Assembly: GCF_900113745.1 (NCBI RefSeq)
Contig: NZ_FOQL01000001.1
Location: 1,860,001-1,924,000 of the forward strand
From: Pseudomonas guineae
Lineage (GTDB): Bacteria; Pseudomonadota; Gammaproteobacteria; Pseudomonadales; Pseudomonadaceae
Length of the DNA: 64,000 bases
Direction of reading: 5' to 3'
The notes under the pieces were generated by a model. It saw nothing but the letters and a program-made list of their open reading frames with translations, searched no databases and was not told the DNA's origin. How positions within the stretch are numbered: the first letter of the stretch is position 1; the number at the start of each line of letters is the position of its first letter. Of the stretch, positions 20,895 to 30,840 are shown piece after piece. A program made the translations under genes and the position numbers.

Positions 20895-22076
20895 TCACGC
20901 GTTCTCTCCTGCAGGTGGCACAGTCGGTTGGTTGGGTTGCAGGCAGTAATGATTGATCAGTCCGCGCAGTATTTCGACGGTCGGCTGCAAGCGTGATGTG
21001 TCCAGGTATTCGCCCGGCTGGTGAGCACAGTCGATATCGCCTGGGCCGAGTACCAGGGTCTCGCAGCCAAGTTGCTGAAGATAAGGCGCTTCGGTGGCAA
21101 ATGCCACTGAGGCGGCGATGTGCCCGGTCAGGCGTTCGGCGACACGCACCAGTTCGGCATCGGCGTTTTGCTCAAACGGAGGCACGCTGGGGAAGAGGGG
21201 TGCGTAGTCGATTTTCACCTGGTGTTGCTCGGCCAGCGGTTGCAGTTTCAGGCGGATCGCCGCGCGTAAAGCTTCCGGCTGCATGCCGGGCAGGGGGCGC
21301 AGGTCGAACTCCAGTGCGCATTGGCCACAGATGCGGTTGGGGTTATCGCCGCCATGGATGCAGCCGAAATTCAGGGTTGGCTGCGGCATGCTGAATTGTG
21401 GGTTGTTGAACTCGCGCTGCCACTGGCTACGCAAGTTACGCAGCTCCAACATGACGTCCTGCATGGCCTCCAGGGCGCTGTGGCCCAGGCTCGGATCAGA
21501 GGAGTGGCCGCTTTGCCCGAGAATATCGATGCGCTCCATCATGATGCCTTTGTGCAAGCGAATTGGTTTCAGCCCGGTCGGCTCACCAATCACCGCTGCG
21601 CGCCCCAGCGGCCGTCCGGCTGCGGCCAGGGCGCGAGCGCCAGACATCGAACTTTCTTCATCGCAGGTGGCGAGAATCAGCAGCGGCTGCTTAAAGGGCT
21701 GGGCGAGTAGCGGTTGCACGGCTTCGATGATCAGCGCAAAGAACCCCTTCATGTCACAACTGCCGAGGCCCACCCAGCGGCCATCGACTTCAGTGAGCTT
21801 GAGCGGGTCGGTCTGCCACAGCGCCTCATCAAAAGGCACGGTATCGCTGTGTCCGGCTAGCACCAGGCCGCCTGGGCCGCTGCCATAGCTGGCGAGCAGG
21901 TTGAATTTGCCGGGGGCAACGTGCTGCACGTCGCAGGTGAATCCGAGGTCGCCGAGCCAGCTCGAGAGCAGGTCGATGACGGGGCGGTTGGACTGATCCC
22001 AATGCGCCTGAGTGCAGCTCACCGACGGGGCGGCAATCAGGGCAGCGAATTGGTCTTTGAGGGAAGGCAGGGGCAT
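20895..22076 (-). CDS. argE: Acetylornithine deacetylase (M20 family)
   Basis: ArgE hydrolyses N-acetylornithine to ornithine. The 393-aa M20 metallohydrolase shows zinc-ligand motifs LAGHSDTVPFD (His near residue 77), LGSCDMKGFFA (Asp near 110) and CDEESSMSGA (Glu pair near 145). Its placement just before argA supports the arginine role, although Pseudomonas also carry the transacetylase ArgJ, so it may be auxiliary. Confidence 0.93.
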   Translation of the reverse strand: MPLPSLKDQFAALIAAPSVSCTQAHWDQSNRPVIDLLSSWLGDLGFTCDVQHVAPGKFNLLASYGSGPGGLVLAGHSDTVPFDEALWQTDPLKLTEVDGRWVGLGSCDMKGFFALIIEAVQPLLAQPFKQPLLILATCDEESSMSGARALAAAGRPLGRAAVIGEPTGLKPIRLHKGIMMERIDILGQSGHSSDPSLGHSALEAMQDVMLELRNLRSQWQREFNNPQFSMPQPTLNFGCIHGGDNPNRICGQCALEFDLRPLPGMQPEALRAAIRLKLQPLAEQHQVKIDYAPLFPSVPPFEQNADAELVRVAERLTGHIAASVAFATEAPYLQQLGCETLVLGPGDIDCAHQPGEYLDTSRLQPTVEILRGLINHYCLQPNQPTVPPAGENA

Positions 22077-22141
22077 GGGCTATCTCCGCAAGCGAAGCCC
22101 ATCATAGGGCCAACGCTTGCAGAGATAAAACCGTGAGGTGC

Positions 22142-23407
22142 TTAGAGGAAGATGCCGCGCAGGATAAAGAAGAAGAAAATCGACAGCGCAGCGCCCACCG
22201 GCAGGGTGATCAGCCAGGAGATAAAGATTTTGCCGATCACGCCCAGGTTCAATGCGCCAATGCCGCGCGCCAGGCCCACACCCAGTACCGCGCCCACCAG
22301 CGTGTGAGTGGTAGAGACCGGCAAGCCCATGGCCGACGCGCCGACCACGGTGGTGGCGGTGGCCAGCTCGGCCGCAAAGCCGCGGCTAGGGGTCAGCTCG
22401 GTGATTTCCTTACCGATGGTGGCGATCACCTTGTAGCCGTAGGTGGCCAAGCCGATGACGATGCCCACCGCGCCGAGGAGCAACACCCAGCCTGGTACGG
22501 CGGATTTGGTCCCAATGACGGCTTCACCGCCGGACTGGATCACCCCGACAATCGCTGCCAATGGGCCGACTGCGTTGGCCACGTCATTGGAGCCGTGGGC
22601 GAAGGCCATGGCGCAGGCGGTGAAAATCATCAGGACGGCAAAGACCTTCTCCACGCTGGCGTAGTGAAAGTCTTTGTCGGCTTCGACGTCGATTTTGATC
22701 CGACTCAGCAGGGCGATGCCCAGCAGCATAACCACGCCGCCTACGCCCATGGAGAGGAGAAAGCCTTCACTGGTGGAGAGGTTCAAACCTATGTGCTTGA
22801 GGCCTTTGGTCAGGGTCATGATGCTGACCATAAAGCCGGTTATGAACATGTACAGCGGCACGAAGCGCTTGGCATTAAGGAAGGGGTTGTCGGTGTCGAT
22901 GATCAGCTTTTGCACGCTGACGAACAGCCAGAAAGCGACAAATCCGGAGAGCAGCGGCGACACCACCCAGCTGGCCACGATCGGGCCTACACCGGCCCAG
23001 TTGACCGCGTCCATGGACACGCCAACGGCCGCAAAGCCGATCACCGCGCCGACGATGGAGTGCGTCGTCGAGACCGGCCAGCCGCGCGTCGACGCTACCA
23101 GCAGCCAGGTGCCGGCTGCCAAGAGTGCCGACATCATGCCCAATACCATGAGGTCCGGGGTGATCATCGTTGCATCAACAATGCCGTTTTTGATGGTGTC
23201 GGTGACCTCGCCGCCGGCCAGATAGGCGCCGGCAAATTCAAAGACCATGGCGATCAGGATCGCCTGTTTGATGGTCAGTGCGCGCGAGCCCACCGAGGTG
23301 CCCATGGCGTTGGCCACGTCATTGGCACCCACACCCCAGGCCATGAAAAAGCCGAAGAGGCAGGCAAGCAGCAGCAATACGAGGCCGTAGTCCGCAATCA
23401 GAGACAT
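22142..23407 (-). CDS. pit: Low-affinity inorganic phosphate transporter (Pit family)
   Basis: This is a 421-aa polytopic inner-membrane protein of the PiT family. The duplicated signature is visible as GANDVANAMG (about residue 28) and GSNDVANAVG (about residue 270), and VSTTHSIVGAVIG / VSTTHTLVGAVLG are the matching repeat elements. It imports metal-phosphate with protons. It lies 40 bp after the DUF47 gene on the same strand, the usual pair. There is no strong Shine-Dalgarno sequence before the ATG. Confidence 0.95.
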   Translation of the reverse strand: MSLIADYGLVLLLLACLFGFFMAWGVGANDVANAMGTSVGSRALTIKQAILIAMVFEFAGAYLAGGEVTDTIKNGIVDATMITPDLMVLGMMSALLAAGTWLLVASTRGWPVSTTHSIVGAVIGFAAVGVSMDAVNWAGVGPIVASWVVSPLLSGFVAFWLFVSVQKLIIDTDNPFLNAKRFVPLYMFITGFMVSIMTLTKGLKHIGLNLSTSEGFLLSMGVGGVVMLLGIALLSRIKIDVEADKDFHYASVEKVFAVLMIFTACAMAFAHGSNDVANAVGPLAAIVGVIQSGGEAVIGTKSAVPGWVLLLGAVGIVIGLATYGYKVIATIGKEITELTPSRGFAAELATATTVVGASAMGLPVSTTHTLVGAVLGVGLARGIGALNLGVIGKIFISWLITLPVGAALSIFFFFILRGIFL

Positions 23408-23447
23408 AAATAATTAATCCGTAGATTCCAGAAAGGACACTGGCGCA

Positions 23448-24125
23448 TTAGCGCGCCAGCAGTTGTTCCAGTCGGTTGCCGACACGTTCGGCACGGTCGG
23501 CTACGTCGCCGATCCATTCGATGATCTTGTAGAGGAACATCACATCGACCGCAGGAAGATCCTTTTCCAGTTTGAACAGCGTACGCCGCACTTCGATTTG
23601 CATCTTGTCGGTGTCGCGTTCGATTTGTTCCAGTTCCATGACCATGGATTCGACCAGCACCGCTTCGCGGCCACCAAAGCCGGTTTCCAGCAACTCGTCG
23701 AGCTCGTTCATGGCCTTCAGCGCCTGGGCGCTGGCATCCACGGTGCGTTGTACAAACGCGCGCATCAGCTGTTGCAGCGGCTGCGGAATGGTCATTTGCC
23801 GACCGAGCATAAGGCCGGCGATGTCCTTGGCGCGGTTGGCAACTTTGTCCTGTACACTCAACAGTTCAAGCAGGTCCGAGCGCGGCACGGGCAGGAACAG
23901 GCTCTTGGGCAGGTGCAAGCGCACGCTTTTCTTGAGCTTGTCGGCCTCACCTTCGAGGCTGGCCATTTCCTGTTGTACCTGTTCGACCTTAGCCCAGTCT
24001 TCGACCATTACGGCTTCGAAAAAAGGCACTAGGTTCGCTGCGCACTCATGAGCTTTGGCAAAGTGCTTTTGCATCGGCCCAATGGGTGAGCGGCCAAACA
24101 GGCTCGCAAATGGATTGACTGGCAT
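23448..24125 (-). CDS. DUF47/TIGR00153 PhoU-like protein paired with Pit
   Basis: This is a 225-aa, all-helical, charged protein starting MPVNPFASLFGRSPIGPMQ, a typical TIGR00153 N-terminus. These PhoU-like proteins are encoded just upstream of Pit transporters and are thought to regulate phosphate entry. The start at 24125 fits family length; upstream in-frame ATGs give an implausible leader. First gene of the DUF47-pit operon, divergent from the CYTH/CHAD gene. Confidence 0.92.
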   Translation of the reverse strand: MPVNPFASLFGRSPIGPMQKHFAKAHECAANLVPFFEAVMVEDWAKVEQVQQEMASLEGEADKLKKSVRLHLPKSLFLPVPRSDLLELLSVQDKVANRAKDIAGLMLGRQMTIPQPLQQLMRAFVQRTVDASAQALKAMNELDELLETGFGGREAVLVESMVMELEQIERDTDKMQIEVRRTLFKLEKDLPAVDVMFLYKIIEWIGDVADRAERVGNRLEQLLAR

Positions 24126-24237
24126 AGGGTGAACCCTGGCGTTAAGAAGGCGGCAAGTATACGGATCAGTCCGCAGGCTCGCCAGCGCAGGTAATCGGAC
24201 TGAAACAATTTCATAGTAGGCGTTGACTCCCATCATC

Positions 24238-25602
24238 ATGAACAAAGAAACCGAAATTAAACTGCGGGTTAGCCGTGCAACCCTGGCCGCCCTGCGTGAT
24301 CACCCGTTGCTAAAGAAGCGCAACAAGAGTGGTTGGGAGCAGCGCGAACTGTTCAATCAGTACTTCGATACGCCGGCGCGCGATCTGGCGGCGGCCAAGG
24401 TGGCGCTGCGCGTGCGCCGTGACGGTGAGCAATTTATCCAGACCCTGAAAACCCGCGGGCAAAGCGTCGCCGGCTTGTCTGAGCGCAACGAGTGGGACTG
24501 GAACCTGGCCAAAGCCAAGCTGGATCTGAAAAAACTCGATGACAGCTGCTGGCCCGCGGCCCTGGCTGAATTGGACAAGAAGCAGCTGGCGCCGATCTTC
24601 ACCACCGACTTTATCCGCGAGAAGGCGGAAATCGCCTGGGGTCGTGGTAAGGCCAAGGTGGTGATCGAGGCCGCCCTAGATCTGGGCAAAGTGATTGCCG
24701 GGGAAGGCGAGGAAGAAATCTGCGAGCTGGAGCTGGAGCTGCGCCAGGGCGACCCTGATGCGTTGTTAGAGTTGGCCGCCGAGTTGGCAGCGGATCTAGC
24801 ACTGATGCCGTGTGACATCAGTAAGGCCGAGCGCGGTTATCGTTTGTTCGACGCCAACAGTTACAGCCTGAATCTGCCTGCGCCTGCGGTGAGCGCTGAA
24901 ACCAGCCTGGATGACAGCGTTGTCGCGCTGGCCTGGCACTTGCTGGGCAGTAGCCAGCGCTTGGCTGAGCAGTACCGTTTCAATGGCCATTGGCGTTTGT
25001 TGGTCGAGTGGTTGGAGCAACTGGTCGGTTTGCGTGCTCTGCTCGGCAGTCTCGGCCAGGCCGCACCACGTGCGAGCAGTCATGCCCTGCGTGAATTGCT
25101 CGATGCGTTGCTGCTGGAGTGGCGGCCGCGACTGTTGGCCGGTCAGCTGGATGAGCAGGTGCGTAAAAATGCCCCGATGCAGTTCGCTGCTGAGCTCGAG
25201 GCCACCCGCTGGGGCCTGTTCTCCCTGACCACCTCGCGCTGGTTGCTGGCGCGCAGCTGGACCTTAGAGCGCAATAACCGTGGCAACCGTCAGGGTGCCG
25301 CGCCGCTGGGTAACTGGTTACCGACCTTGATTACTGACGAGGGCGCTGCCCTGCAGCTGCGTCGTTACCAGCAGCAGCCGGAAGACTTGGCCGAGCAGTT
25401 GCCACGCATCGAGCGCTTGCTGGTCTGGTTGCACCTGGCGCGTGAGGTATTGGAGGTGCCAGAAGTTGACCGGCTGTACGGTGAGCTGAACAAACTGGTC
25501 GAGTTGGCCAATCAGGCCATTGATCCGGAGGTACTGGCGGCGCGCAAGGCGCAGCTATTGACCATCGGTTCGCTAAAGGCCTGGCGCCAGCTGGTTAAGT
25601 AA
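24238..25602 (+). CDS. CYTH and CHAD domain protein (YgiF-like inorganic triphosphatase)
   Basis: This is a 454-aa two-domain protein. The N-terminal CYTH domain (residues about 1-200) has the signature ETEIKLRV at residues 4-11, RVRRDGEQFIQTLKTR, and acidic strands ELELELRQG for metal binding. The C-terminal CHAD domain (about 220-440) is helical and rich in basic and histidine residues and may bind polyphosphate. E. coli YgiF with this layout is a tripolyphosphatase. Placement opposite the phosphate-transport pair fits phosphate metabolism. Start at 24238 (ATG). Confidence 0.88.
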   Translation: MNKETEIKLRVSRATLAALRDHPLLKKRNKSGWEQRELFNQYFDTPARDLAAAKVALRVRRDGEQFIQTLKTRGQSVAGLSERNEWDWNLAKAKLDLKKLDDSCWPAALAELDKKQLAPIFTTDFIREKAEIAWGRGKAKVVIEAALDLGKVIAGEGEEEICELELELRQGDPDALLELAAELAADLALMPCDISKAERGYRLFDANSYSLNLPAPAVSAETSLDDSVVALAWHLLGSSQRLAEQYRFNGHWRLLVEWLEQLVGLRALLGSLGQAAPRASSHALRELLDALLLEWRPRLLAGQLDEQVRKNAPMQFAAELEATRWGLFSLTTSRWLLARSWTLERNNRGNRQGAAPLGNWLPTLITDEGAALQLRRYQQQPEDLAEQLPRIERLLVWLHLAREVLEVPEVDRLYGELNKLVELANQAIDPEVLAARKAQLLTIGSLKAWRQLVK

Positions 25603-25734
25603 GTACTTGGCGACTGATGTGCCAGCGGGCGCATCAGTCGTACAGCGGGTGCTTTGGCGGTGTGTTCTAAGCTGTTTTGCGGCTAACGATGGATGCCGCC
25701 CAGCACCTCTCTCCGTCGATAACCCGTCGTATCC

Positions 25735-26793
25735 TCAACTGTCCTCACGGAAGCGCGCCCACACCGCGTCGATGGTCGCCCTGTGCTTTTCTGGCGGCGC
25801 TTCCAAGGCGTGCAGGCGGCGTTTGGTGTCGCGGTCCGGGTATAAACCGGGTTGGTTTCGCAGTGCCTCGTCGAGAAACTCCCGGGAGTCGGCATTGCCG
25901 CTGGGGTAGAGGGTTTCTGCGGTGATTAGCGCGGCGACCTTGGGCTGCATCAGGTAGTTGATAAAGCGGTGGGCCAAATCGGGGCGTTTGGCGCTGCTTG
26001 GAATGACCAGGCTATCGATAAACAGAATCGAGCCTTCTTCCGGCACCACAAAACGTACCGGCTGCCCCGCGTCGGCGGCTGCCAGCGCATCGCCGACCCA
26101 TGCCATGGCCACACACAGCCTGCCCTGATTAAGGTCGTCGATATAACGCTCGCTGTCGATATAGCGCAAGTTGGGGCGCAAGCCGTCGAGCACTTTGCTG
26201 GAACGCTCGACTCGACTCGGTGCGCTGCGCGTGAGGCTGCGACCTTGGTAGTTGAGTAGCAGTGTCAGGGTCTCGTCGGCGGCATCCAGTACGCTGATGC
26301 CACAACTGGCCAGGCGTGAACTCTGCTCGGCATTGAACAACAGGCTCCAGCTGTCTGGAAGCGGGCCGCCAAACGCGGCTTCGGCTTGCGGCGTGTTAAT
26401 TGCCAGGCCTACCGCACCCCAGAGATAAGGCAGCGCATGGCGGTTGCCCGCATCGAGGGCAACCAAGGTGCTGAGCAGCTGCTTGTCGAGGTGCTTGCGG
26501 TTAGGCAGCAGCTTGAAGTCCAGTGGTTGCAGGAGGCCGCTCTTGATCATCGCCGGTAAGGCGCTGTGCGTGGGTACGGCGACATCAATGGCCTCACCGC
26601 TGGCCAATTTATCGGCCAGTTCTGAGTCGGTGCTGAAGGTGTGGTATTCCACGCGAATGCCCGTCTCGGCTTCGAAGTCCTTGAGCACCTGCGGGGCAAT
26701 GTAGTCATTCCAGTTGTAGACGCGAATCACCTCTTCGGCACTGGCCAGCAGCGGCGTCAGGGTAAGCAGCAGTAGGACAAGTAGGCGAGGCAT
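25735..26793 (-). CDS. Periplasmic polyamine-binding protein (PotF/SpuD-like)
   Basis: This is a 352-aa spermidine/putrescine-type binding protein with a signal peptide (residues 1-19, ending ASAEE). The mature start VIRVYNWNDYIAPQVLKDFE closely resembles SpuD and SpuE. It is shorter and more divergent than those two and lies outside the spuA-H operon, on the other side of spuI. PAO1 has an equivalent gene here (PA0295). It may serve a different polyamine or act as an accessory receptor. Confidence 0.88.
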   Translation of the reverse strand: MPRLLVLLLLTLTPLLASAEEVIRVYNWNDYIAPQVLKDFEAETGIRVEYHTFSTDSELADKLASGEAIDVAVPTHSALPAMIKSGLLQPLDFKLLPNRKHLDKQLLSTLVALDAGNRHALPYLWGAVGLAINTPQAEAAFGGPLPDSWSLLFNAEQSSRLASCGISVLDAADETLTLLLNYQGRSLTRSAPSRVERSSKVLDGLRPNLRYIDSERYIDDLNQGRLCVAMAWVGDALAAADAGQPVRFVVPEEGSILFIDSLVIPSSAKRPDLAHRFINYLMQPKVAALITAETLYPSGNADSREFLDEALRNQPGLYPDRDTKRRLHALEAPPEKHRATIDAVWARFREDS

Positions 26794-26899
26794 GGTGATC
26801 TCCCGAAAGGTTGGAGTCGCGTCAGTAGGAATTCGCGGCGCAACTTGCCCGTCATCGCGCCTGGGAGCGAATAGGGGCAGGTGACGCTATGTACGGAAT

Positions 26900-26927
26900 A
26901 AAAAACGCCGGCTCGAAGGCCGGCGTT
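26900..26927 (-). terminator. Rho-independent terminator of spuI
   Basis: Read on the minus strand, stem AACGCCGGC/GCCGGCGTT with a short loop is followed by a run of T. It begins just 11 bp after the spuI stop and separates it from the downstream binding-protein gene. Confidence 0.85.
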
Positions 26928-26937
26928 GGGTGTTGCA

Positions 26938-28314
26938 TCAAACGGTGTGTAAGTACCAGTTGTACTCGAGATCAGAGATTGAGTTCTCGAACTCAGCCAA
27001 CTCGCTTTCCTTACAGGCGACGAAGATATCGATGTATTTCGGGTCGATATAGCGCGCCAGGATTTCACTGTCATCCAACTCACGCAGGGCATCACGCAGG
27101 TTGTTCGGCAGGCTCTGCTCGTTTTGCTCGTAGGAGTTGCCTTCTATAGGCGCGCCCGGCTCGATCTTGTTAGTCAGGCCGTGGTGCACACCGGCCAAAA
27201 CGGCGGATAGCAACAGGTAAGGGTTGGCGTCTGCGCCCGCTACACGGTGCTCGATGCGCACGGCATCGGCCGAGTCATTGGGTACACGCAAGGCGACGGT
27301 GCGGTTGTCGATACCCCAGCTCGGCGAGTTTGGCACGTAGTACTGTGCACCGAAACGACGGTAGGAATTGACGTTAGGGCAGAGGAAGGCCATCGATGCC
27401 GGCATGGTTTCCAGTACGCCGCCAATGGCATGGCGCAAGGCATCGTTTTGCTCAGGGTCTTCGCACGAGAAGATGTTGTTGCCATCTTTGTCGAGAATCG
27501 AGATGTGCACATGCAGACCGTTGCCCGCTTGGTTCGGGTACGGCTTGGCCATGAAGGTAGTGTCCATTTCATGGTCGTACGCGATGTTTTTAACCAAACG
27601 CTTAAGCAGTAGCGCGTAGTCACAGGCCTTGATCGGGTCGGCGACGTGGTGAAGGTTCACTTCGAACTGCGCCGGTGCACTTTCCTTGACGATGGCATCA
27701 GCAGGAATGCCCTGCTCTTTGGCACCTTCAAGAATGTCCTGCAGGCACTCGGCGTACTCGTCGAGGTCGTCGATCAGGTACACCTGCGTCGAATGTGGGC
27801 GCTTACCTGATAGCGGCGAAAGTGGCGGCTGTGGACGGCCGTTCACGTTAGCCTGGTCAATCAGGTAGAACTCCAGCTCGAAGGCAGCACAGATGGTAAG
27901 GCCTAGTTCGTCGAACTTCTCAACCACCTGACGCAACACTTCCCGCGGGTCGGCAAAAAACGGCTGGCCTTCCAGTTCGTGCATGGTCATTAACAGTTGC
28001 GCGGTCGGGCGCTTCTGCCAAGGCTCATAGCACAGGGTGTTGGGGATGGGATAACAGATACGATCGGCGTCGCCGATATCCAGGCCCAAGCCGGTGCTTT
28101 CCACCGTCGAACCGTTGATATCCAGTGCGAATAGAGATGCCGGGAGATTGATGCCGCGCTCGTAAACCTTGTGCAGGCTCGCGCGCTCGATACGCTTGCC
28201 GCGCACCACACCATTCATATCTGCAATTAGAAGGTCGACGAACAAGACCTCAGGGTGTTTCTTAAGGAACGCGTTCGCTTCGTTAAGCTGAACGACACGC
28301 GGGGGTACAGACAT
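26938..28314 (-). CDS. spuI: Gamma-glutamylpolyamine synthetase (glutamine-synthetase family)
   Basis: This is a 458-aa type III glutamine-synthetase-like enzyme that ligates glutamate to putrescine or a related polyamine, the entry to the gamma-glutamyl pathway (PuuA/PauA role). The GS core is visible: AAFELEFYLID (about residue 130), GNGLHVHISILDKDG (about residue 260) and [15 protein letters not shown] (about residue 360). Divergent from spuA and bordered by its own terminator, it corresponds by position to PAO1 PA0296. Confidence 0.93.
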   Translation of the reverse strand: MSVPPRVVQLNEANAFLKKHPEVLFVDLLIADMNGVVRGKRIERASLHKVYERGINLPASLFALDINGSTVESTGLGLDIGDADRICYPIPNTLCYEPWQKRPTAQLLMTMHELEGQPFFADPREVLRQVVEKFDELGLTICAAFELEFYLIDQANVNGRPQPPLSPLSGKRPHSTQVYLIDDLDEYAECLQDILEGAKEQGIPADAIVKESAPAQFEVNLHHVADPIKACDYALLLKRLVKNIAYDHEMDTTFMAKPYPNQAGNGLHVHISILDKDGNNIFSCEDPEQNDALRHAIGGVLETMPASMAFLCPNVNSYRRFGAQYYVPNSPSWGIDNRTVALRVPNDSADAVRIEHRVAGADANPYLLLSAVLAGVHHGLTNKIEPGAPIEGNSYEQNEQSLPNNLRDALRELDDSEILARYIDPKYIDIFVACKESELAEFENSISDLEYNWYLHTV

Positions 28315-28590
28315 GATGCAACACCTTTTATGTTAAAAATATCAATCATGCAATTGCACAGGTGTGAGTCAATCTTAAACACCTGATGCTGTCAAGAGAG
28401 GCATGTTTTGCCCCTAATTGGGGCGTTATGACCATTTTCAGGGCGTTACAGGGCAGTTAAGTCCTGGTGAGGCCCTTGTATTTCGGGGTGCTCAGTCGGG
28501 TGTGTTCAATTTTTTACATGACTGTTGTGAAAAAAAATGAACAACGCTAAGCTCGGTTAAAACCTATAACAGCAATAAAATGGGTGTCTC
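28315..28590. promoter_or_regulatory. spuI-spuA divergent regulatory region
   Basis: This 276-bp AT-rich region separates spuI and spuA and must hold both promoters. A compact near-palindrome GCCCCTAATTGGGGC lies at 28410-28424 and is a candidate operator. AT-rich tracts at 28510-28550 (TTTTTTACATG, AAAAAAAATG) are likely core promoter for spuA. Polyamine control (PauR-type) would be expected here, but I cannot match a published operator from memory. Confidence 0.5.
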
Positions 28591-29343
28591 ATGTCGCGCC
28601 AGCCGATAATCGGCGTTAGTGCCTGTACCAAGCAGATCGGGCACAACCTCTATCACACAGCCGGTGATAAATACCTACAAGCTATTGTTCAGGTTGCCGG
28701 TGGTATGCCGGTCATTATCCCTGCGCTGGGTGAACAGCTTGATCAGGCTTACCTGCTGCAGCAACTGGATGGGTTGGTATTCACCGGCTCGCCTTCCAAC
28801 GTTGAGCCCCACCATTATGCAGGCGACGTCAGCGAAGCTGGCACTGCCCATGATCCGGCGCGCGACAATACGACACTTCCGCTGATTAAAGCAGCAATTG
28901 CCGCCGGTATCCCGGTGCTAGGCATTTGCCGTGGCTTTCAAGAGATGAATGTGGCCTTCGGCGGGACATTGCATCAGCGCGTGCACGAGGTCGACGGGTT
29001 GATGGATCATCGTGAACCCGCTGATCTGCCCGCAGAACATCAATATGGCCTGCGTCACGCGCTGCATGTGCAGCCTGGCGGGCTGCTCGCCAGCATCGGC
29101 TTGCCGGACGAGATTCAAGTCAATTCCATTCATGGCCAGGGCGTTCAGCGTCTGGCGCCGGGCCTTCACGTAGAAGCACTGGCGCCTGACGGGTTGATCG
29201 AAGCCTTCTCCGTCGAAGGTGCCAAAAGCTTTGCCTTGGGGGTGCAATGGCACCCTGAGTGGCAGGTACGATCCAACCCGAATTATCTCGCCATCTTCCA
29301 GGCCTTTGGTGAGGCTTGCAGGAAGATGATGAGGCAACGCTGA
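28591..29343 (+). CDS. spuA: Gamma-glutamyl-GABA hydrolase (class I glutamine amidotransferase-like)
   Basis: This is a 250-aa peptidase C26 enzyme that releases GABA from gamma-glutamyl-GABA (PuuD/PauD role). The nucleophile Cys lies in GICRGFQEMNVAFGG (about residue 112), and the catalytic His-Glu pair is in VQWHPEWQ (about residue 218). First gene of the spuABCDEFGH series, 44 bp before spuB. A diverged paralogue lies at 58381-59169. Confidence 0.94.
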   Translation: MSRQPIIGVSACTKQIGHNLYHTAGDKYLQAIVQVAGGMPVIIPALGEQLDQAYLLQQLDGLVFTGSPSNVEPHHYAGDVSEAGTAHDPARDNTTLPLIKAAIAAGIPVLGICRGFQEMNVAFGGTLHQRVHEVDGLMDHREPADLPAEHQYGLRHALHVQPGGLLASIGLPDEIQVNSIHGQGVQRLAPGLHVEALAPDGLIEAFSVEGAKSFALGVQWHPEWQVRSNPNYLAIFQAFGEACRKMMRQR

Positions 29344-29386
29344 GCCGACGCTATATAAGTTGGCTCTCACTAACCCTGAGGTCTCT

Positions 29387-30745
29387 ATGAGCACCAAATT
29401 AGACCAGCTTTCAAGCTGGTTGAAAGAACGCAAAATCACCGAAGTTGAATGCATGATCAGCGATCTTACCGGCATTGCCCGCGGTAAAATCTCGCCGACC
29501 AATAAGTTCCTCGACGAGAAGGGCATGCGCCTCCCCGAGAGCGTGCTGCTGCAGACCGTTACCGGCGACTACGTCGAGGACGACATCTATTACGACCTGC
29601 TCGACGAGGCGGACATCGACATGTTCTGCCGCCCCGATGAGAACGCGGCCTTCCTTATACCCTGGGCCCTCGAGCCGACGGCTATGGTGATCCACGACAC
29701 CTTCGATAAGCAGGGCAATCCGATCGAGCTGTCACCGCGCAACATCCTCAAGAATATTCTCAAGCTGTATGCCGACAAGGGTTGGAAGCCGATCGTCGCG
29801 CCGGAGATGGAGTTCTATCTGACCAAGCGCTGCAGCGATCCAGACTTCCCGTTGGAAGCCCCGATGGGCCGTTCCGGGCGTCCTGAAGTGGGCCGTCAGT
29901 CGTTCTCTATCGATGCGGCTAACGAATTTGATCCGTTATTTGAAGACGTCTACGACTGGTGTGAAATCCAGGGGCTCGACCTCGACACGCTGATTCACGA
30001 AGACGGCCCTGCACAGATGGAAATCAACTTCCGTCATGGCGAGGCGCTGCATCTGGCTGACCAGATCACCGTATTCAAGCGCACCATGCGTGAAGCGTCG
30101 CTCAAGCACGATGTGGCCGCGACCTTTATGGCCAAGCCGATCACCGATCAGCCGGGCAGCGCGATGCACATTCACCAGAGTGTGGTGGACATCAAGACGG
30201 GCAAGAACCTGTTTTCGAATGCCGATGGCAGCATGAGCCAGCTGTTTATGAACCATATCGGCGGCCTGCAGAAGTACATCCCTGAGTTGTTGCCGCTGTT
30301 CGCGCCGAACGTCAATTCGTTCCGCCGCTTCCTGCCGGACACCTCGGCACCGGTGAACGTCGAGTGGGGCGAAGAGAACCGCACTGTCGGCCTACGCGTA
30401 CCGGAAGCCACACCGCAGAACCGCCGCGTAGAAAACCGCCTGGCCGGTGCCGATGCCAACCCCTACTTGGTGCTCGCCGCGTCGCTGCTGTGCGGCTACA
30501 TGGGCATGGTTGAAGACCTCAAGCCAAGTGCGCCAGTCAAAGGTCGCGCCTACGAGCGCCGTAATCTGCGACTGCCGATCACCATTGAGCATGCGCTTGA
30601 GCGGATGGAGGCCTGCAAGGCCGCCGAGAAGTACCTCGGCGAGAAGTTCATGCGTGGCTATGTCGCGGTCAAGCGCGCCGAGCACGAGAACTACAAGCGC
30701 GTCATCAGCTCCTGGGAACGTGAGTTCCTGCTGCTGTCGGTGTAA
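29387..30745 (+). CDS. spuB: Glutamine-synthetase-family gamma-glutamylpolyamine synthetase
   Basis: This is a 452-aa GS-family enzyme. Core motifs: [10 protein letters not shown] (about residue 140), [12 protein letters not shown] (about residue 258), and [16 protein letters not shown] (about residue 345). It is a clear but distant paralogue of spuI and presumably handles a different polyamine. The ATG at 29387 has GAGG upstream; an earlier in-frame TTG is not credible. Lies between spuA and spuC. Confidence 0.94.
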   Translation: MSTKLDQLSSWLKERKITEVECMISDLTGIARGKISPTNKFLDEKGMRLPESVLLQTVTGDYVEDDIYYDLLDEADIDMFCRPDENAAFLIPWALEPTAMVIHDTFDKQGNPIELSPRNILKNILKLYADKGWKPIVAPEMEFYLTKRCSDPDFPLEAPMGRSGRPEVGRQSFSIDAANEFDPLFEDVYDWCEIQGLDLDTLIHEDGPAQMEINFRHGEALHLADQITVFKRTMREASLKHDVAATFMAKPITDQPGSAMHIHQSVVDIKTGKNLFSNADGSMSQLFMNHIGGLQKYIPELLPLFAPNVNSFRRFLPDTSAPVNVEWGEENRTVGLRVPEATPQNRRVENRLAGADANPYLVLAASLLCGYMGMVEDLKPSAPVKGRAYERRNLRLPITIEHALERMEACKAAEKYLGEKFMRGYVAVKRAEHENYKRVISSWEREFLLLSV

Positions 30746-30840
30746 CCATCAGGTGGCTGGCGCGGGTGATCCCGGCGTCAGCCACTGCCAAGTATTTTCC
30801 TGGGCTGCAATGTGCAGCTTATGTAATCCAAGGTGTTGTT

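Noticed and set aside
22133..23413. Plus-strand frame of 426 codons opposite pit
   Set aside because: The product is His/Gly/Gln-rich low-complexity sequence, as expected from reading a membrane-protein gene backwards; pit on the other strand is unambiguous.
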